Source: JBMOOG01 sp049324535 (lineage in GTDB: Bacteria > Pseudomonadota > Alphaproteobacteria > Rhodobacterales > Rhodobacteraceae). Taken from it: a stretch of DNA of 64,000 bases. Each line of letters opens with the position of its first letter. Within the stretch, counting starts at the first letter, position 1. Location: positions 1-64,000 of the forward strand of contig JBMOOG010000014.1 of the NCBI GenBank assembly GCA_049324535.1, in the 5' to 3' direction. The notes under the pieces were generated by a model, which was not told where the DNA came from, ran no database searches, and saw only the letters and a program-made list of their open reading frames with translations. Of this stretch, positions 1 to 8,269 are shown piece by piece. Both the position numbers and the translations under genes were made by a program.

Positions 1-521
1 ATGGGCAGCGCGCCCGGCACCGCCCCGGCGGCGAACCAGACGCCGAAACCGAGCAGGAGCGCCATCGCCGCGAGATCCGACGCGCGGTCGGCCAGCACGA
101 GCGGCGCCGAGCGCGCGAAGCTCCAGCCGGTCTCGCGCGCGATCCAGCGCATCCGCACCAGCTCGCCGACCCGGCCGGGGGTCACCGACATGGCGAAGCC
201 GCCGAGGAAATGGCGAAAGCCCTGCCACAGCGTCGTCTCGAGCCCGAGCCGGCGCGCGAAGAGATGCCAGCGCAGGCCGCGCAGGAGATAGTTGACCAGC
301 GACAGGGCCAGCAGCGCCGCAAACTGCGCCGGGCCGAGCCGGGCAACCTGCGCCCAGGTCTCGGTCCAGCCGGTCGCCGCGATCAGCCCGCCGAGGCCCA
401 GAACGAAGAGCACCAGCAGAACCGCGATCATCCAGAGATCGCGGCTGCGGTCCCGGGGGACCGATCGCCGGACGCGGTGCTCGGGAGGGCCGGGAGGGAG
501 GGGCAGGTCGGGGCTCATCAT
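1..521 (-). CDS. YbhN/UPF0104-type flippase-like membrane protein, 3' part cut by window edge
   Basis: Reading leftward from an ATG pair at 521 and 518 gives about 173 residues before the window ends, so the C-terminal part is missing. After a basic, proline-rich N-terminus (about 27 residues) comes a hydrophobic segment (about residues 29-47), then a second around the LLALSLVNYLLRGLRWHLFA stretch, and a conserved-looking loop GGFAMSVTPGRVGELVR. Such a TPGRxGE loop is typical of the lysylphosphatidylglycerol synthase TM/YbhN (UPF0104) family of polytopic inner-membrane proteins. The substrate is not evident. The two ATGs make the exact start ambiguous; no strong Shine-Dalgarno is seen. Nothing ties it functionally to the CoA-transferase genes upstream on the same strand, 97 bp away. 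Confidence 0.75.
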   Translation of the reverse strand, partial: MMSPDLPLPPGPPEHRVRRSVPRDRSRDLWMIAVLLVLFVLGLGGLIAATGWTETWAQVARLGPAQFAALLALSLVNYLLRGLRWHLFARRLGLETTLWQGFRHFLGGFAMSVTPGRVGELVRMRWIARETGWSFARSAPLVLADRASDLAAMALLLGFGVWFAAGAVPGALP

Positions 522-618
522 TAGCCGTTGGTTAATGACGAATTCGGGCAGCATTATGATGCTGTTTCGCTTTCAGGGACAGTGGCGGCGCGGTCACGGC
601 CCGGCACCGCCGGGGGCG

Positions 619-906
619 TCAGACGAACACGTCCGACCATTCGGGGTGCCGGTGCGCCTGGGCGCGCACGAAGGGGCAGAGGGCGATGACGGTGAAGCCC
701 TCGACCCGTGCATCCGCGACCAGCCTTTCGACCAGCCGGCGGCCGGCGCCGGTGCCGCGCATCGCGTCGGGCACCTCGGTGTGGTCGGCGATCACCCGGT
801 CGGGGCCGAGGATCGAGAGGGTGAGTTTGGCCTCGGCCTCGCCGTCCCGCAATACGTAGCGGCCTTTCGTGGCGCCGCGTTCGCGGATGATCGCCGCATC
901 AGACAA
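619..906 (-). CDS. small GNAT-family N-acetyltransferase (YjdJ/COG2388 type)
   Basis: A compact acetyltransferase-like protein of about 95 residues. It has the shape of the short GNAT group: a strand with H-T-E-V-P, then the acetyl-CoA loop RGTGAGRRLVERLV, and a C-terminal CPFVRAQAHRHPEW segment typical of COG2388 proteins. An ATG exists at 927, but translation from a TTG at 906 gives LSDAAIIRER, closer to the family N-terminus, and overlaps the end of scoB by 8 bases as expected for coupled translation. The start is therefore uncertain. It is the last gene of the scoA-scoB run; its acceptor substrate is unknown. Confidence 0.75.
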   Translation of the reverse strand: MSDAAIIRERGATKGRYVLRDGEAEAKLTLSILGPDRVIADHTEVPDAMRGTGAGRRLVERLVADARVEGFTVIALCPFVRAQAHRHPEWSDVFV

Positions 907-1525
907 GCGTCGCCTCGGTGGCCGCACGAAGTTCGGCCTCGCTCACGCCGTCGGCGAGTTCCACGATCCTCAGGCCCCCAGGCACCACATCCAGGACGCC
1001 GAGGTTGGTGATGATGCGGTCCACCACGCCCTTGCCGGTCAGTGGCAGGGTGCAGCGGTGCAGCACCTTCGACTGCCCCTCCTTGTTGGTGTGGTCCATG
1101 ACCACCACCACCCGGCCGACGCCGGCGACCAGGTCCATCGCGCCGCCCATGCCCTTCACCAGCTTTCCCGGAATCATCCAGTTGGCCAGGTCGCCCTCTT
1201 CCGAGACCTCCATCGCGCCAAGGATCGCCATGGCGATCTTGCCGCCGCGGATCATCGCGAAGGAGGTGGCGCTGTCGAAATAGGCGGTCTGCGGCAGTTC
1301 GGTGATGGTCTGCTTGCCGGCGTTGATGAGGTCGGGGTCCTCCTCGCCCTCGTAGGGGAAGGGCCCCATGCCCAGCATGCCGTTTTCCGATTGCAGCGTG
1401 ACGTTCACGCCTTCGGGGATGTAGTTCGCGACCAGGGTCGGAATGCCGATCCCGAGGTTCACGTACCAGCCGTCCTGAAGTTCCTTGGCCGCCCGCGCGG
1501 CGATCTGGTTGCGGTCCCAGGGCAT
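899..1525 (-). CDS. scoB: 3-oxoacid (succinyl-CoA:acetoacetate-type) CoA-transferase, subunit B
   Basis: The 208-residue beta subunit of a heterodimeric class I CoA-transferase, moving CoA between a 3-oxoacid and an acyl-CoA donor in the cytosol. The catalytic glutamate is in the motif QSENGMLG (E47), which forms the enzyme-CoA thioester in this family. Other family marks are NLGIGIPTLVANY near residue 23 and the GGAMDLVAG loop. The length is typical. The ATG shares one base with the scoA stop (TGATG at 1523-1527), so the two subunits are translationally coupled. Sequence cannot separate acetoacetate from 3-oxoadipate as substrate; absence of aromatic-degradation genes nearby favours acetoacetate or ketone-body use. 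Confidence 0.93.
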   Translation of the reverse strand: MPWDRNQIAARAAKELQDGWYVNLGIGIPTLVANYIPEGVNVTLQSENGMLGMGPFPYEGEEDPDLINAGKQTITELPQTAYFDSATSFAMIRGGKIAMAILGAMEVSEEGDLANWMIPGKLVKGMGGAMDLVAGVGRVVVVMDHTNKEGQSKVLHRCTLPLTGKGVVDRIITNLGVLDVVPGGLRIVELADGVSEAELRAATEATLV

Positions 1526-2229
1526 CAGACGGCCTCCCTCTTGCGCACGGTGCGCTGTTCGATGCGCTTTTCATGCGGTCCCTGCACAAGCCGGTGCACA
1601 TAGATCCCCGGCAGATGGATCGCGTCCGGGTCCAGCGCGCCGGTCGGCACGATTTCCTCGACCTCCATCACGCAGACCTTTCCGCACATGGCGGCGGGCA
1701 GGTTGAAATTGCGCGCCGTCTTGCGGAAGACGGCGTTGCCGGTCGGGTCCGCCTTCCAGGCCTTGACGATCGCGAGATCCGCGACGATCCCGCGTTCCAG
1801 GATGTAGGTCTGGCCGTCGAACTCCTTGTGTTCCTTGCCCTCGGCCACGACGGTGCCGACCCCGGTGCGGGTGTAGAAGCCGGGAATCCCCGCGCCCCCC
1901 GCCCGCATCCGTTCGGCCAGCGTGCCCTGCGGGTTGAACTCGAGCTCGAGCTCGCCCGAGAGGTACTGGCGCATGAACTCGGCGTTCTCTCCGACGTAGG
2001 ACGACATCATCTTGCGGATCTGCCGGGTGGCCAGCAGCTTGCCGAGGCCGAAATTGTCGACGCCGGCGTTGTTCGACGCGACCGTCAGGTCGCGGACCCC
2101 GCTTTCGACAAGCGCGTCGATCAGCAGTTCGGGGATGCCGCACAGGCCGAACCCGCCGGCCGCGATCAGCATGCCGTCCCGAAGGAGACCGTCCAGGGCC
2201 TCGCGCGCACTGCCATAGACCTTGTTCAT
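1525..2229 (-). CDS. scoA: 3-oxoacid CoA-transferase, subunit A
   Basis: The 234-residue alpha subunit partner of the downstream scoB product. It carries the family N-terminal glycine-rich motif AAGGFGLCGIPELLI (about residues 22-36), the SNNAG segment and a C-terminal EEIVPTGALDPDAIHLPGIYVHR block. The start at 2229 is chosen because AAGGGGGTATCG-type Shine-Dalgarno sequence lies just upstream (AAGGGGG six bases before ATG); the longer reading from 2280 has no site and an atypical extension. With scoB it forms the complete enzyme. It follows topA on the same strand after a strong hairpin, so it probably has its own promoter between 2230 and 2346. Confidence 0.93.
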   Translation of the reverse strand: MNKVYGSAREALDGLLRDGMLIAAGGFGLCGIPELLIDALVESGVRDLTVASNNAGVDNFGLGKLLATRQIRKMMSSYVGENAEFMRQYLSGELELEFNPQGTLAERMRAGGAGIPGFYTRTGVGTVVAEGKEHKEFDGQTYILERGIVADLAIVKAWKADPTGNAVFRKTARNFNLPAAMCGKVCVMEVEEIVPTGALDPDAIHLPGIYVHRLVQGPHEKRIEQRTVRKREAV

Positions 2230-2247
2230 CGATACCCCCTTGCCGCA

Positions 2248-2269
2248 GCCGGGCCATTTCTGGCCCGGC
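2248..2269 (-). terminator. perfect hairpin downstream of topA
   Basis: GCCGGGCCA and TGGCCCGGC form a 9-bp perfect stem around a 4-base loop. It lies 78 bases after the topA stop and 18 bases before the scoA start on the same strand. It is probably the topA terminator, but there is no T-run, and it could also sit in the scoA leader. Confidence 0.5.
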
Positions 2270-2346
2270 CCGGGCGCCAAGTCAATCGCCGCGCCGCAGC
2301 AAATCAGCCGCCGCGCCCCGATCGGCCGGCGGGCAGGTCGTGCCGG

Positions 2347-4950
2347 TCAGGCGGTCTTGCGCGCGGCGCCCCTGGCCTTTGCCGCGGGCTTCCTTGCGGT
2401 CTTCGCCTTCGCCGCCGGCTTGGCCGCGGTGGTTCCCTCACCCGCCTTGGCTTTGGCCTTGGGCGCTGCGCGGCCCTTCGTCTTGGTGCCGGCCTTGGCG
2501 TTCACGAGCTCGATGGCCTGTTCCAGCGTCACCGTCTCGGGCGCGACATCCTTGGGTAGGGTGGCGTTGACCTTGTCCCATTTCACATAGGGGCCGTAGC
2601 GCCCGGCCATGACCTGGATCGCGCCGCCCTTCGGGTGTTCGCCCAGGTCGCGCAGGGCGGCGGGGGCCGCCGTCCGCCCGGGCCCGCGCGCCGCCTTCTG
2701 CGCCAGAACCTCGATCGCGCGGTTCATGCCGATGGTGAACACCTCGTCCACCTCGGGCAGGTTCGCATAGGTGGCGTTGTGCTTCACATAGGGTCCGAAG
2801 CGGCCGATCCCGGCCTCGACCGGGGCGCCGTCCTCGGGGTGCGGCCCGATCGTTCGCGGCAGGTCCAGAAGCATCAGCGCCCGTTCCAGCGTCAGCGTGT
2901 CGGGCGCCCAGCCCTTCGGCAGGCTCGCCCGCTCGGGCTTGGGCTCGGCCTCGGTCGCCTCGCCGCGCTGCACATAGGGCCCGAAGCGGCCGGCGCGCAG
3001 GGTGATCTCGCGGCCCTGCTCGTCCTGCCCAAGCACCTTGCCGTCGATCGCGGCCTCGTCCGAGGGCACCGACAGCGGCCGGGTGTAGCGGCATTCGGGA
3101 TAGTTCGAGCAGCCGATGAAGGCGCCGCCCGAGCGCGCGGTCTTGAGGCTGAGCCGGCCCTTGCCGCAGGACGGGCACTGGCGCGGGTCGCCGCCGTCGG
3201 CGCGCGGCGGGTAGAGATGCGGGGCGAGAACCTCATCGATCTTTTCCAGCACCTCGCTGATGCGCAGATCCGCGGTTTCGGCCAGGGCCGCCGAGAAGTC
3301 GCGCCAGAACCGGGCCAGCACATCCTTGTAGTCGCGCGTTCCGGCCGAGATGTCGTCGAGCTGGTCCTCGAGGTCGGCGGTGAAGTCGTATTCCACGTAG
3401 CGCCGGAAGTAGTTGGACAGGAAGGCGGTGACGAGACGGCCGGTGTCCTCGGGGATGAGGCGGTTCTTGTCCTTGCGCACATAGCCCCGCTCCTGGATCG
3501 TGGTCACGATCGAGGCGTAGGTCGAGGGCCGGCCGATCCCGAGTTCCTCCATCCGCTTGACCAGCGTCGCCTCGGTGTAGCGCGGCGGCGGCTGGGTGAA
3601 GTGCTGTTCGGGCGTGATCGCGCGCTTGTCGGTCCGCTCGCCGGCCGCGACCTGCGGAAGCCGCGCGCCGTCCTCGCCCTCGTCGTCGTCGCGGCCCTCG
3701 TCATAGACGGCGAGGAAGCCGTCGAAGATCACCACCTGGCCAGTCGCGCGCAGCACCACCTCGCCGTCCGCGCTGCCCACGTCCACGGTGGTGCGCTCGA
3801 GGCGCGCCGACGCCATCTGGCTCGCGATGGTGCGCTTCCAGATCAGTTCGTAGAGCTTGCGCTGGTCGGCATCGGCGATGCGCAGCGCCTCGGGCGACTG
3901 GCTCATGTCGGTCGGCCGGATGCACTCGTGTGCCTCCTGTGCGTTCTTGGCCTTGTTCTTGTAGATGCGCGGGCTGTCGGGCACGTAGCCGGCCCCGAAG
4001 CGACGGCCGATCTCGGCGCGCGCTGCCGCAACCGCCTCGGGCGCCATGTCGATCCCGTCGGTCCGCATGTAGGTGATGTGGCCCGCCTCGTAGAGCCTCT
4101 GCGCGGCCGACATGGTCTGGCGCGCGCCCATGCCGAACTTGCGGCTGGCTTCCTGCTGGAGTGTCGAGGTCATGAAGGGCGGCCAGGGATTGCGCGTCGC
4201 CGGCTTCGAATCGACCGCGATCACCGCAAGATCGCGCGAGGTCACGGCCTGCACCGCAAGCTCGGCCGCGGTCGCGCTGGCGATGTCGAACTTCTCGAGC
4301 TTGCGGCCGCCGAGCACGGTCAGACGTGCGTCGAACTCCTGTCCGCGGGGGGTGGCGAGCCGGGCCGTCACCGTCCAGTATTCGCGGGCCTGGAAGGCCT
4401 CGATCTCCATCTCGCGCTCGACGATGAGCCGCAGGCACACCGACTGGACGCGGCCGGCCGACCGGGCGCCAGGAAGCTTGCGCCAGAGCACCGGCGAGAG
4501 GTTGAAGCCGACGAGGTAGTCGAGCGCACGGCGGGCGAGATAGGCCTCGACCAGTTCCATGTCCACCTGCCGGGGGTGGGCCATGGCCTCGGTCACGGCG
4601 TCCCGGGTGATCGCGTTGAAGGTGACGCGCGACACCTCCTTGCCCTTCTTCAGGCTCGAGGCGAGGGCCTCCTTCAGATGCCAGGAGATGGCCTCGCCCT
4701 CGCGGTCGGGGTCGGTGGCGAGGATGAGCCGGTCGTCGGTCTTCAGCGCCTCGGCGATGGCGCGGACATGCTTGCGGCTTTCCGGGCTGACCTCCCAGGT
4801 CATGCCGAATCCGTCGTCCGGATTGACCGAACCGTCCTTGGGCGGAAGATCCCGGACATGTCCGTAGGACGCCAGCACCGTGTATTCCGGGCCGAGATAC
4901 TTGTTGATTGTCTTGGCCTTGGCGGGGGATTCGACGACGACGACGGCCAT
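2347..4950 (-). CDS. topA: DNA topoisomerase I
   Basis: Type IA topoisomerase of 867 residues that relaxes negative supercoils through a covalent 5'-phosphotyrosine. The Toprim domain opens the protein (VVVESPAKAKTI at 5-16, acidic motif ATDPDREGEA near 78-87). The catalytic tyrosine is Y294 in HITYMRTDG. Near the C-terminus is one four-cysteine zinc finger starting CPSCGKG, followed by three repeats of the GRFGPYV type and a lysine/alanine-rich tail that should bind DNA. The start at 4950 begins exactly at the conserved N-terminus MAVVVVESPAK; the much longer open frame upstream is non-coding. The dprA gene precedes it on the same strand, as is common in this order, but 490 bases separate them. 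Confidence 0.96.
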   Translation of the reverse strand: MAVVVVESPAKAKTINKYLGPEYTVLASYGHVRDLPPKDGSVNPDDGFGMTWEVSPESRKHVRAIAEALKTDDRLILATDPDREGEAISWHLKEALASSLKKGKEVSRVTFNAITRDAVTEAMAHPRQVDMELVEAYLARRALDYLVGFNLSPVLWRKLPGARSAGRVQSVCLRLIVEREMEIEAFQAREYWTVTARLATPRGQEFDARLTVLGGRKLEKFDIASATAAELAVQAVTSRDLAVIAVDSKPATRNPWPPFMTSTLQQEASRKFGMGARQTMSAAQRLYEAGHITYMRTDGIDMAPEAVAAARAEIGRRFGAGYVPDSPRIYKNKAKNAQEAHECIRPTDMSQSPEALRIADADQRKLYELIWKRTIASQMASARLERTTVDVGSADGEVVLRATGQVVIFDGFLAVYDEGRDDDEGEDGARLPQVAAGERTDKRAITPEQHFTQPPPRYTEATLVKRMEELGIGRPSTYASIVTTIQERGYVRKDKNRLIPEDTGRLVTAFLSNYFRRYVEYDFTADLEDQLDDISAGTRDYKDVLARFWRDFSAALAETADLRISEVLEKIDEVLAPHLYPPRADGGDPRQCPSCGKGRLSLKTARSGGAFIGCSNYPECRYTRPLSVPSDEAAIDGKVLGQDEQGREITLRAGRFGPYVQRGEATEAEPKPERASLPKGWAPDTLTLERALMLLDLPRTIGPHPEDGAPVEAGIGRFGPYVKHNATYANLPEVDEVFTIGMNRAIEVLAQKAARGPGRTAAPAALRDLGEHPKGGAIQVMAGRYGPYVKWDKVNATLPKDVAPETVTLEQAIELVNAKAGTKTKGRAAPKAKAKAGEGTTAAKPAAKAKTARKPAAKARGAARKTA

Positions 4951-5440
4951 GTGGTCCTTTCCGGGGACGGGCGCCACGACAGGGCGCTTCGGGCGCGGAA
5001 CATGGGGGCGGGGGTCGGGGATTGTCAATGCGCCCCGGTTCGGCGGCCGGGCTGGAGCGGGTGTCGGGCGCTGTGACGGGCGCAGTGACGGGGCGTGTGA
5101 CGGCGTGGTGCCGCCCGCTCGCCCGCGGCCTTGCAGAGGGCGGCCGCCGTGGCGAGCGGAGGTCCCATGAGAAGCTGCCGCGCACCTTCGCGTCACGACT
5201 GCGGGCGCCCCAGGTTGGATCCCTGCGGGGCCGCCGCCGCGCGCCTGCGGGATCGGGCTGAAGGACATCGTCGCCGAGACCACCGAGATCGACGCCGCCG
5301 CGCGCCCGCGGGATCGGGTCGCCTGAAGAGCCATGGGGTCGTCCGAACGTCCAGAGCCGCCGTGCGCCTGCGAGACCAGGACTGCTGGCGTCGTGATCCG
5401 GCAAGGACCCGCGGGGCCGCCGGGACCGCGGCTCGGCCGG
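4951..5440. other. 490-bp non-coding gap between dprA and topA, with short repeats
   Basis: No open frame here has a family resemblance or coding-like composition. It holds three copies of GTGACGG at an exact 12-base period (5073, 5085, 5097) and an imperfect direct repeat of 26 bases with one mismatch (5232-5257 and 5293-5318, core GCCGCGCGCC). The topA promoter must lie here. I see no convincing -35/-10 pair and no RNA gene. Confidence 0.5.
5073..5108. repeat. three tandem 12-bp units, GTGACGG core
   Basis: GTGACGG occurs at 5073, 5085 and 5097, giving a 12-bp period; the remaining five bases of each unit vary. It lies 120-160 bases upstream of the topA ATG. It may be a binding-site array or chance in GC-rich DNA. 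Confidence 0.5.
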
Positions 5441-6607
5441 TCAGAGCGCCAGAGCCACCATGCCGCCCGGATGGCGCAGGATGCGGCCCTCGACCTCGAG
5501 CGCGACGAGTTCCGGGGTGACGGTTGCCACCGGCAGGTCGAGGTCGCGGATGAGCTGGTCCTCGGCCACGGGCGAGGGGCCGAGAAGGGTGAGGATGCGT
5601 GCCGGAAGGTCGTGCAAGGTCCGGTCCCCCTCCGCTGCGCCCGCGGGTCTGGCCGGGACCGCGGCCGCAACGGGCCGCCGGGCCGGCGGGCCGCTGGACG
5701 GCGCCGCCGGGTATCCGAGCGCGGCCAGCACATCCTCGGGTCCGCGCACCAGCGTTGCGCCGTCGCGGATCAGCGTGTTGCATCCGCCGGCGCGCCCGTC
5801 GAAGGGATGGCCGGGGACGGCCAGCACATCACGCCCGATGTCGAGCGCGAGCCGGGCGGTGATGAGGCTGCCGGACTGCGCCGCGGCCTCGACCACCACG
5901 ACCGCATGTGAAAGGCCGGCGATGATGCGGTTGCGCTGCGGAAAATGCCGCGCCTGCGGGTCCAGCCCGAAGGGCTGTTCCGACAGAAGCAGACCCCGGT
6001 CGCGCAGCGCGCCGGCCAGCGCCGCATTCTCGGGTGGATAGATGACGTCCAGCCCGCCGGCCATGACTGCGGCGGTTCCGGTCGCGAGCGCGGCCTCGTG
6101 GGCCACCGTGTCCACGCCGCGCGCCAGGCCCGACACGACCACGATCCCGGCCCGGCCCAGACCTTCGGCCAGGTGCCGCGCCATGCGTGTGCCAAGCGAC
6201 GAGGCATTGCGCGCGCCGACCAGCGCGACCGTCGGACGCGCCAGCAGCGCGCAATCCCCCAGAGCCCAGAGCAAAGGGGGTGCGTCCGGCAGATCGGCAA
6301 GCGCGGCCGGATAGTCGGGTGCCCCGTGCATCAGCATCTGCGCGCCGGCCCTGGCGGCGGCGCGCAGCTCGGCCAGGGCGACGGATTCGGGGCAGGGGGA
6401 GTAGTCGGTGAGGCCGCTCGCGCGGGCGAGGTGCGGCAGTGCCTTGAGGGCCTCGGTGGCCGAGCCGTGCTCGGCCAGCAGCCGGTGGAAGGTCGCCGGT
6501 CCGACCCGGCGGGAGCGAATGAGACGCAGCCAGGACAGCCTGTCGTCTTCCTTGGTGGGTGGGGTGAAGGGGGTGGGGTAAGAGAACAAACCGCAACTCC
6601 GGGCCAC
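5441..6607 (-). CDS. dprA: DNA-processing protein DprA
   Basis: 388-residue DprA/Smf protein, which in the family binds incoming single-stranded DNA and loads RecA during natural transformation. An N-terminal helical region (LRLIRSRRVGPATFHRLL) is followed by the Rossmann-like core: VALVGARNASSLGTRMA, VVSGLARGVDTVAHEAAL, the GGLDVIYPPEN segment and the FPQRNRIIAGLS motif. A C-terminal winged-helix domain follows (AEDQLIRDLDLPVATVTPEL). The start is a GTG at 6607 with a GGAG-containing stretch upstream. It is one of the few transformation genes that is also universally kept in non-competent bacteria, so competence cannot be inferred from it alone. Confidence 0.95.
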   Translation of the reverse strand: MARSCGLFSYPTPFTPPTKEDDRLSWLRLIRSRRVGPATFHRLLAEHGSATEALKALPHLARASGLTDYSPCPESVALAELRAAARAGAQMLMHGAPDYPAALADLPDAPPLLWALGDCALLARPTVALVGARNASSLGTRMARHLAEGLGRAGIVVVSGLARGVDTVAHEAALATGTAAVMAGGLDVIYPPENAALAGALRDRGLLLSEQPFGLDPQARHFPQRNRIIAGLSHAVVVVEAAAQSGSLITARLALDIGRDVLAVPGHPFDGRAGGCNTLIRDGATLVRGPEDVLAALGYPAAPSSGPPARRPVAAAVPARPAGAAEGDRTLHDLPARILTLLGPSPVAEDQLIRDLDLPVATVTPELVALEVEGRILRHPGGMVALAL

Positions 6608-6681
6608 GCCTCACTCGCTCCCCCCTTGTGCCGCCACAGGGTTAACAGGGGGTTACGATTCGCGCCCGGCCCGCAGATTTC

Positions 6682-8103
6682 TCAGATGGCCGAGCCGCCC
6701 ACGGTCAGTCCGCCGATCATGAGTGTCGGCTGGCCCACGCCGACCGGCACCCACTGCCCCTGCTTGCCGCAGTTGCCGATCCCGGGGTCCAGCGCCATGT
6801 CGTTGCCGATCGCCCGGATCTGGCGCAGCGCCGTCGCGCCGTCGCCGATGAGCGTCACGCCCTTGACCGGGGCGCCGATCACGCCGTTCTTCACCCGATA
6901 GGCCTCGGTGCAGGAAAAGACGAACTTGCCGTTGGTGATGTCCACCTGGCCGCCACCGAAGCCCACCGCGTAGATCCCGTCCTTCAGGTCGGCGAGGATC
7001 GACGCCGGATCGGCGTCGCCGCCCAGCATGATCGTGTTGGTCATCCGCGGCATCGGCGCATGGGCGAAGCTTTCGCGCCGGCCGTTGCCGGTGGGCGCGA
7101 CCCCCATCAGCCGGGCGTTCTGCCGGTCCTGCATGTAGCCCACCAGGATCCCGTCCTCGATGAGCACGGTGCGGCCGGACGGGGTGCCTTCGTCATCGAC
7201 GCTGATCGACCCGCGCCGATCCGGGATGGTGCCGTCGTCCACCACGGTCACGCCGGGCGCCGCGATGCGGCTGCCCATGAGCCCGGCGAAGGCCGAGGTC
7301 TTCTTCCGGTTGAAATCGCCTTCCAGTCCGTGGCCGATCGCCTCGTGCAGCAGGATGCCCGGCCAGCCGGGGCCGAGGACCACATCCATGACCCCGGCTG
7401 GCGCCGCCTCGGCGCGCAGGTTCACCAGCGCGATGCGCAGCGCCTCGCGCGCCACGCCCTGCCAGTGGCCGGGTTCCAGCAGCCCCGAGAGACCGAAGCG
7501 CCCGCCGCCGCCGTGGCCGCCGCTCTCGCGGCGCCCGCCTTCCTCGACGATGATCGAGACGTTCAGCCGGGCCATCGGGCGGATGTCGGTGACGAGGCCG
7601 CCCTCGGGGCGCAGGATCGCCACTTCCTGAAGCGAGGCGGCCATGGAGGCCGAGACCTGGACCACCCGCGGGTCGAGCGAGCGGGCAAAGGCGTCGATCT
7701 CGCGCAGGGTCTCCACCTTGAGACTAAATGTCGCATCTGCGGTGGGATCGGCGTCCCCGTAGAGGCGCCGGTTGGTGCGCGCGGGCGGGGGTGCCATGCG
7801 TCCGCCGCCGTCGCCCACGGCCAGCCGCGCCGTCTCGGCCGCGCGCCGCAGGGCCTGTTCCGAGATCTCGGTCGAATGCCCGTAGCCCGCCACGTCGCCC
7901 CGCACCGCGCGCAGGCCAAAACCCTCGCTGGCATCGTAACTTGCGCTCTTGAGACGCCCGTCATCCAGCACGAGCGACTCGGCCCGGCGGCGTTCGAGGA
8001 AGAGCTCGCCATCATCGGCGCCCGCCGTCGCCTCGCGCAGCAGCGCCAGCGATGAATCGCGGTCGAGCTGCGTGTCGAAGGGTGAGAACCGCGCTTCGGT
8101 CAT
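6682..8103 (-). CDS. tldD: metalloprotease TldD
   Basis: 473-residue TldD, the zinc-containing subunit of the TldD/TldE (PmbA) peptidase, known for processing small peptides and antitoxins. The metal-binding motif HEAIGHGLEGD is present in the middle of the protein, and the C-terminal EAYRVKNGVIGAPVKG region is typical. Start at 8103 begins MTEARFSPFD and has a purine-rich GGACGAGG upstream; the open frame beyond is not conserved-looking. The FNR-type palindrome at 8119-8132 abuts this Shine-Dalgarno, so it lies in the tldD leader as well as upstream of ctaC. The partner tldE is not in the window. Confidence 0.95.
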   Translation of the reverse strand: MTEARFSPFDTQLDRDSSLALLREATAGADDGELFLERRRAESLVLDDGRLKSASYDASEGFGLRAVRGDVAGYGHSTEISEQALRRAAETARLAVGDGGGRMAPPPARTNRRLYGDADPTADATFSLKVETLREIDAFARSLDPRVVQVSASMAASLQEVAILRPEGGLVTDIRPMARLNVSIIVEEGGRRESGGHGGGGRFGLSGLLEPGHWQGVAREALRIALVNLRAEAAPAGVMDVVLGPGWPGILLHEAIGHGLEGDFNRKKTSAFAGLMGSRIAAPGVTVVDDGTIPDRRGSISVDDEGTPSGRTVLIEDGILVGYMQDRQNARLMGVAPTGNGRRESFAHAPMPRMTNTIMLGGDADPASILADLKDGIYAVGFGGGQVDITNGKFVFSCTEAYRVKNGVIGAPVKGVTLIGDGATALRQIRAIGNDMALDPGIGNCGKQGQWVPVGVGQPTLMIGGLTVGGSAI

Positions 8104-8118
8104 GGGGTTGCCTCGTCC

Positions 8119-8132
8119 TTGATCTGGATCAA
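8119..8132. promoter_or_regulatory. perfect FNR/FnrL-type binding site
   Basis: TTGATCTGGATCAA matches the FNR/FnrL consensus TTGAT-N4-ATCAA at all ten fixed bases. It sits 15 bases upstream of the tldD ATG and 137 bases upstream of the ctaC ATG in the divergent intergenic region. The natural target is the oxygen-dependent aa3 oxidase operon. A TATGAT at 8178-8183 might be a ctaC -10, without a good -35. Confidence 0.75.
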
Positions 8133-8269
8133 CAGCGGCAGGCTGTCGCACCATCCCGCTTGTCGCGTGCATCCCAATATGATTACAGAATGGGTGGATA
8201 CAACCGGCCCCGGAGGAGAGACCGCGGGCTGGGGCGGCTGGGGAGCCGCAACAAAAAAGGGAAGACGAC

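Noticed and set aside
2635..5076. 813-codon open frame on the plus strand opposite topA, and similar long frames opposite maeB (35208-37559) and thrC/M16
   Set aside because: GC-rich codon bias leaves the antisense frames open; translations are low-complexity Arg/Gly/Ala with no family features, while the opposite strand is a clear gene.
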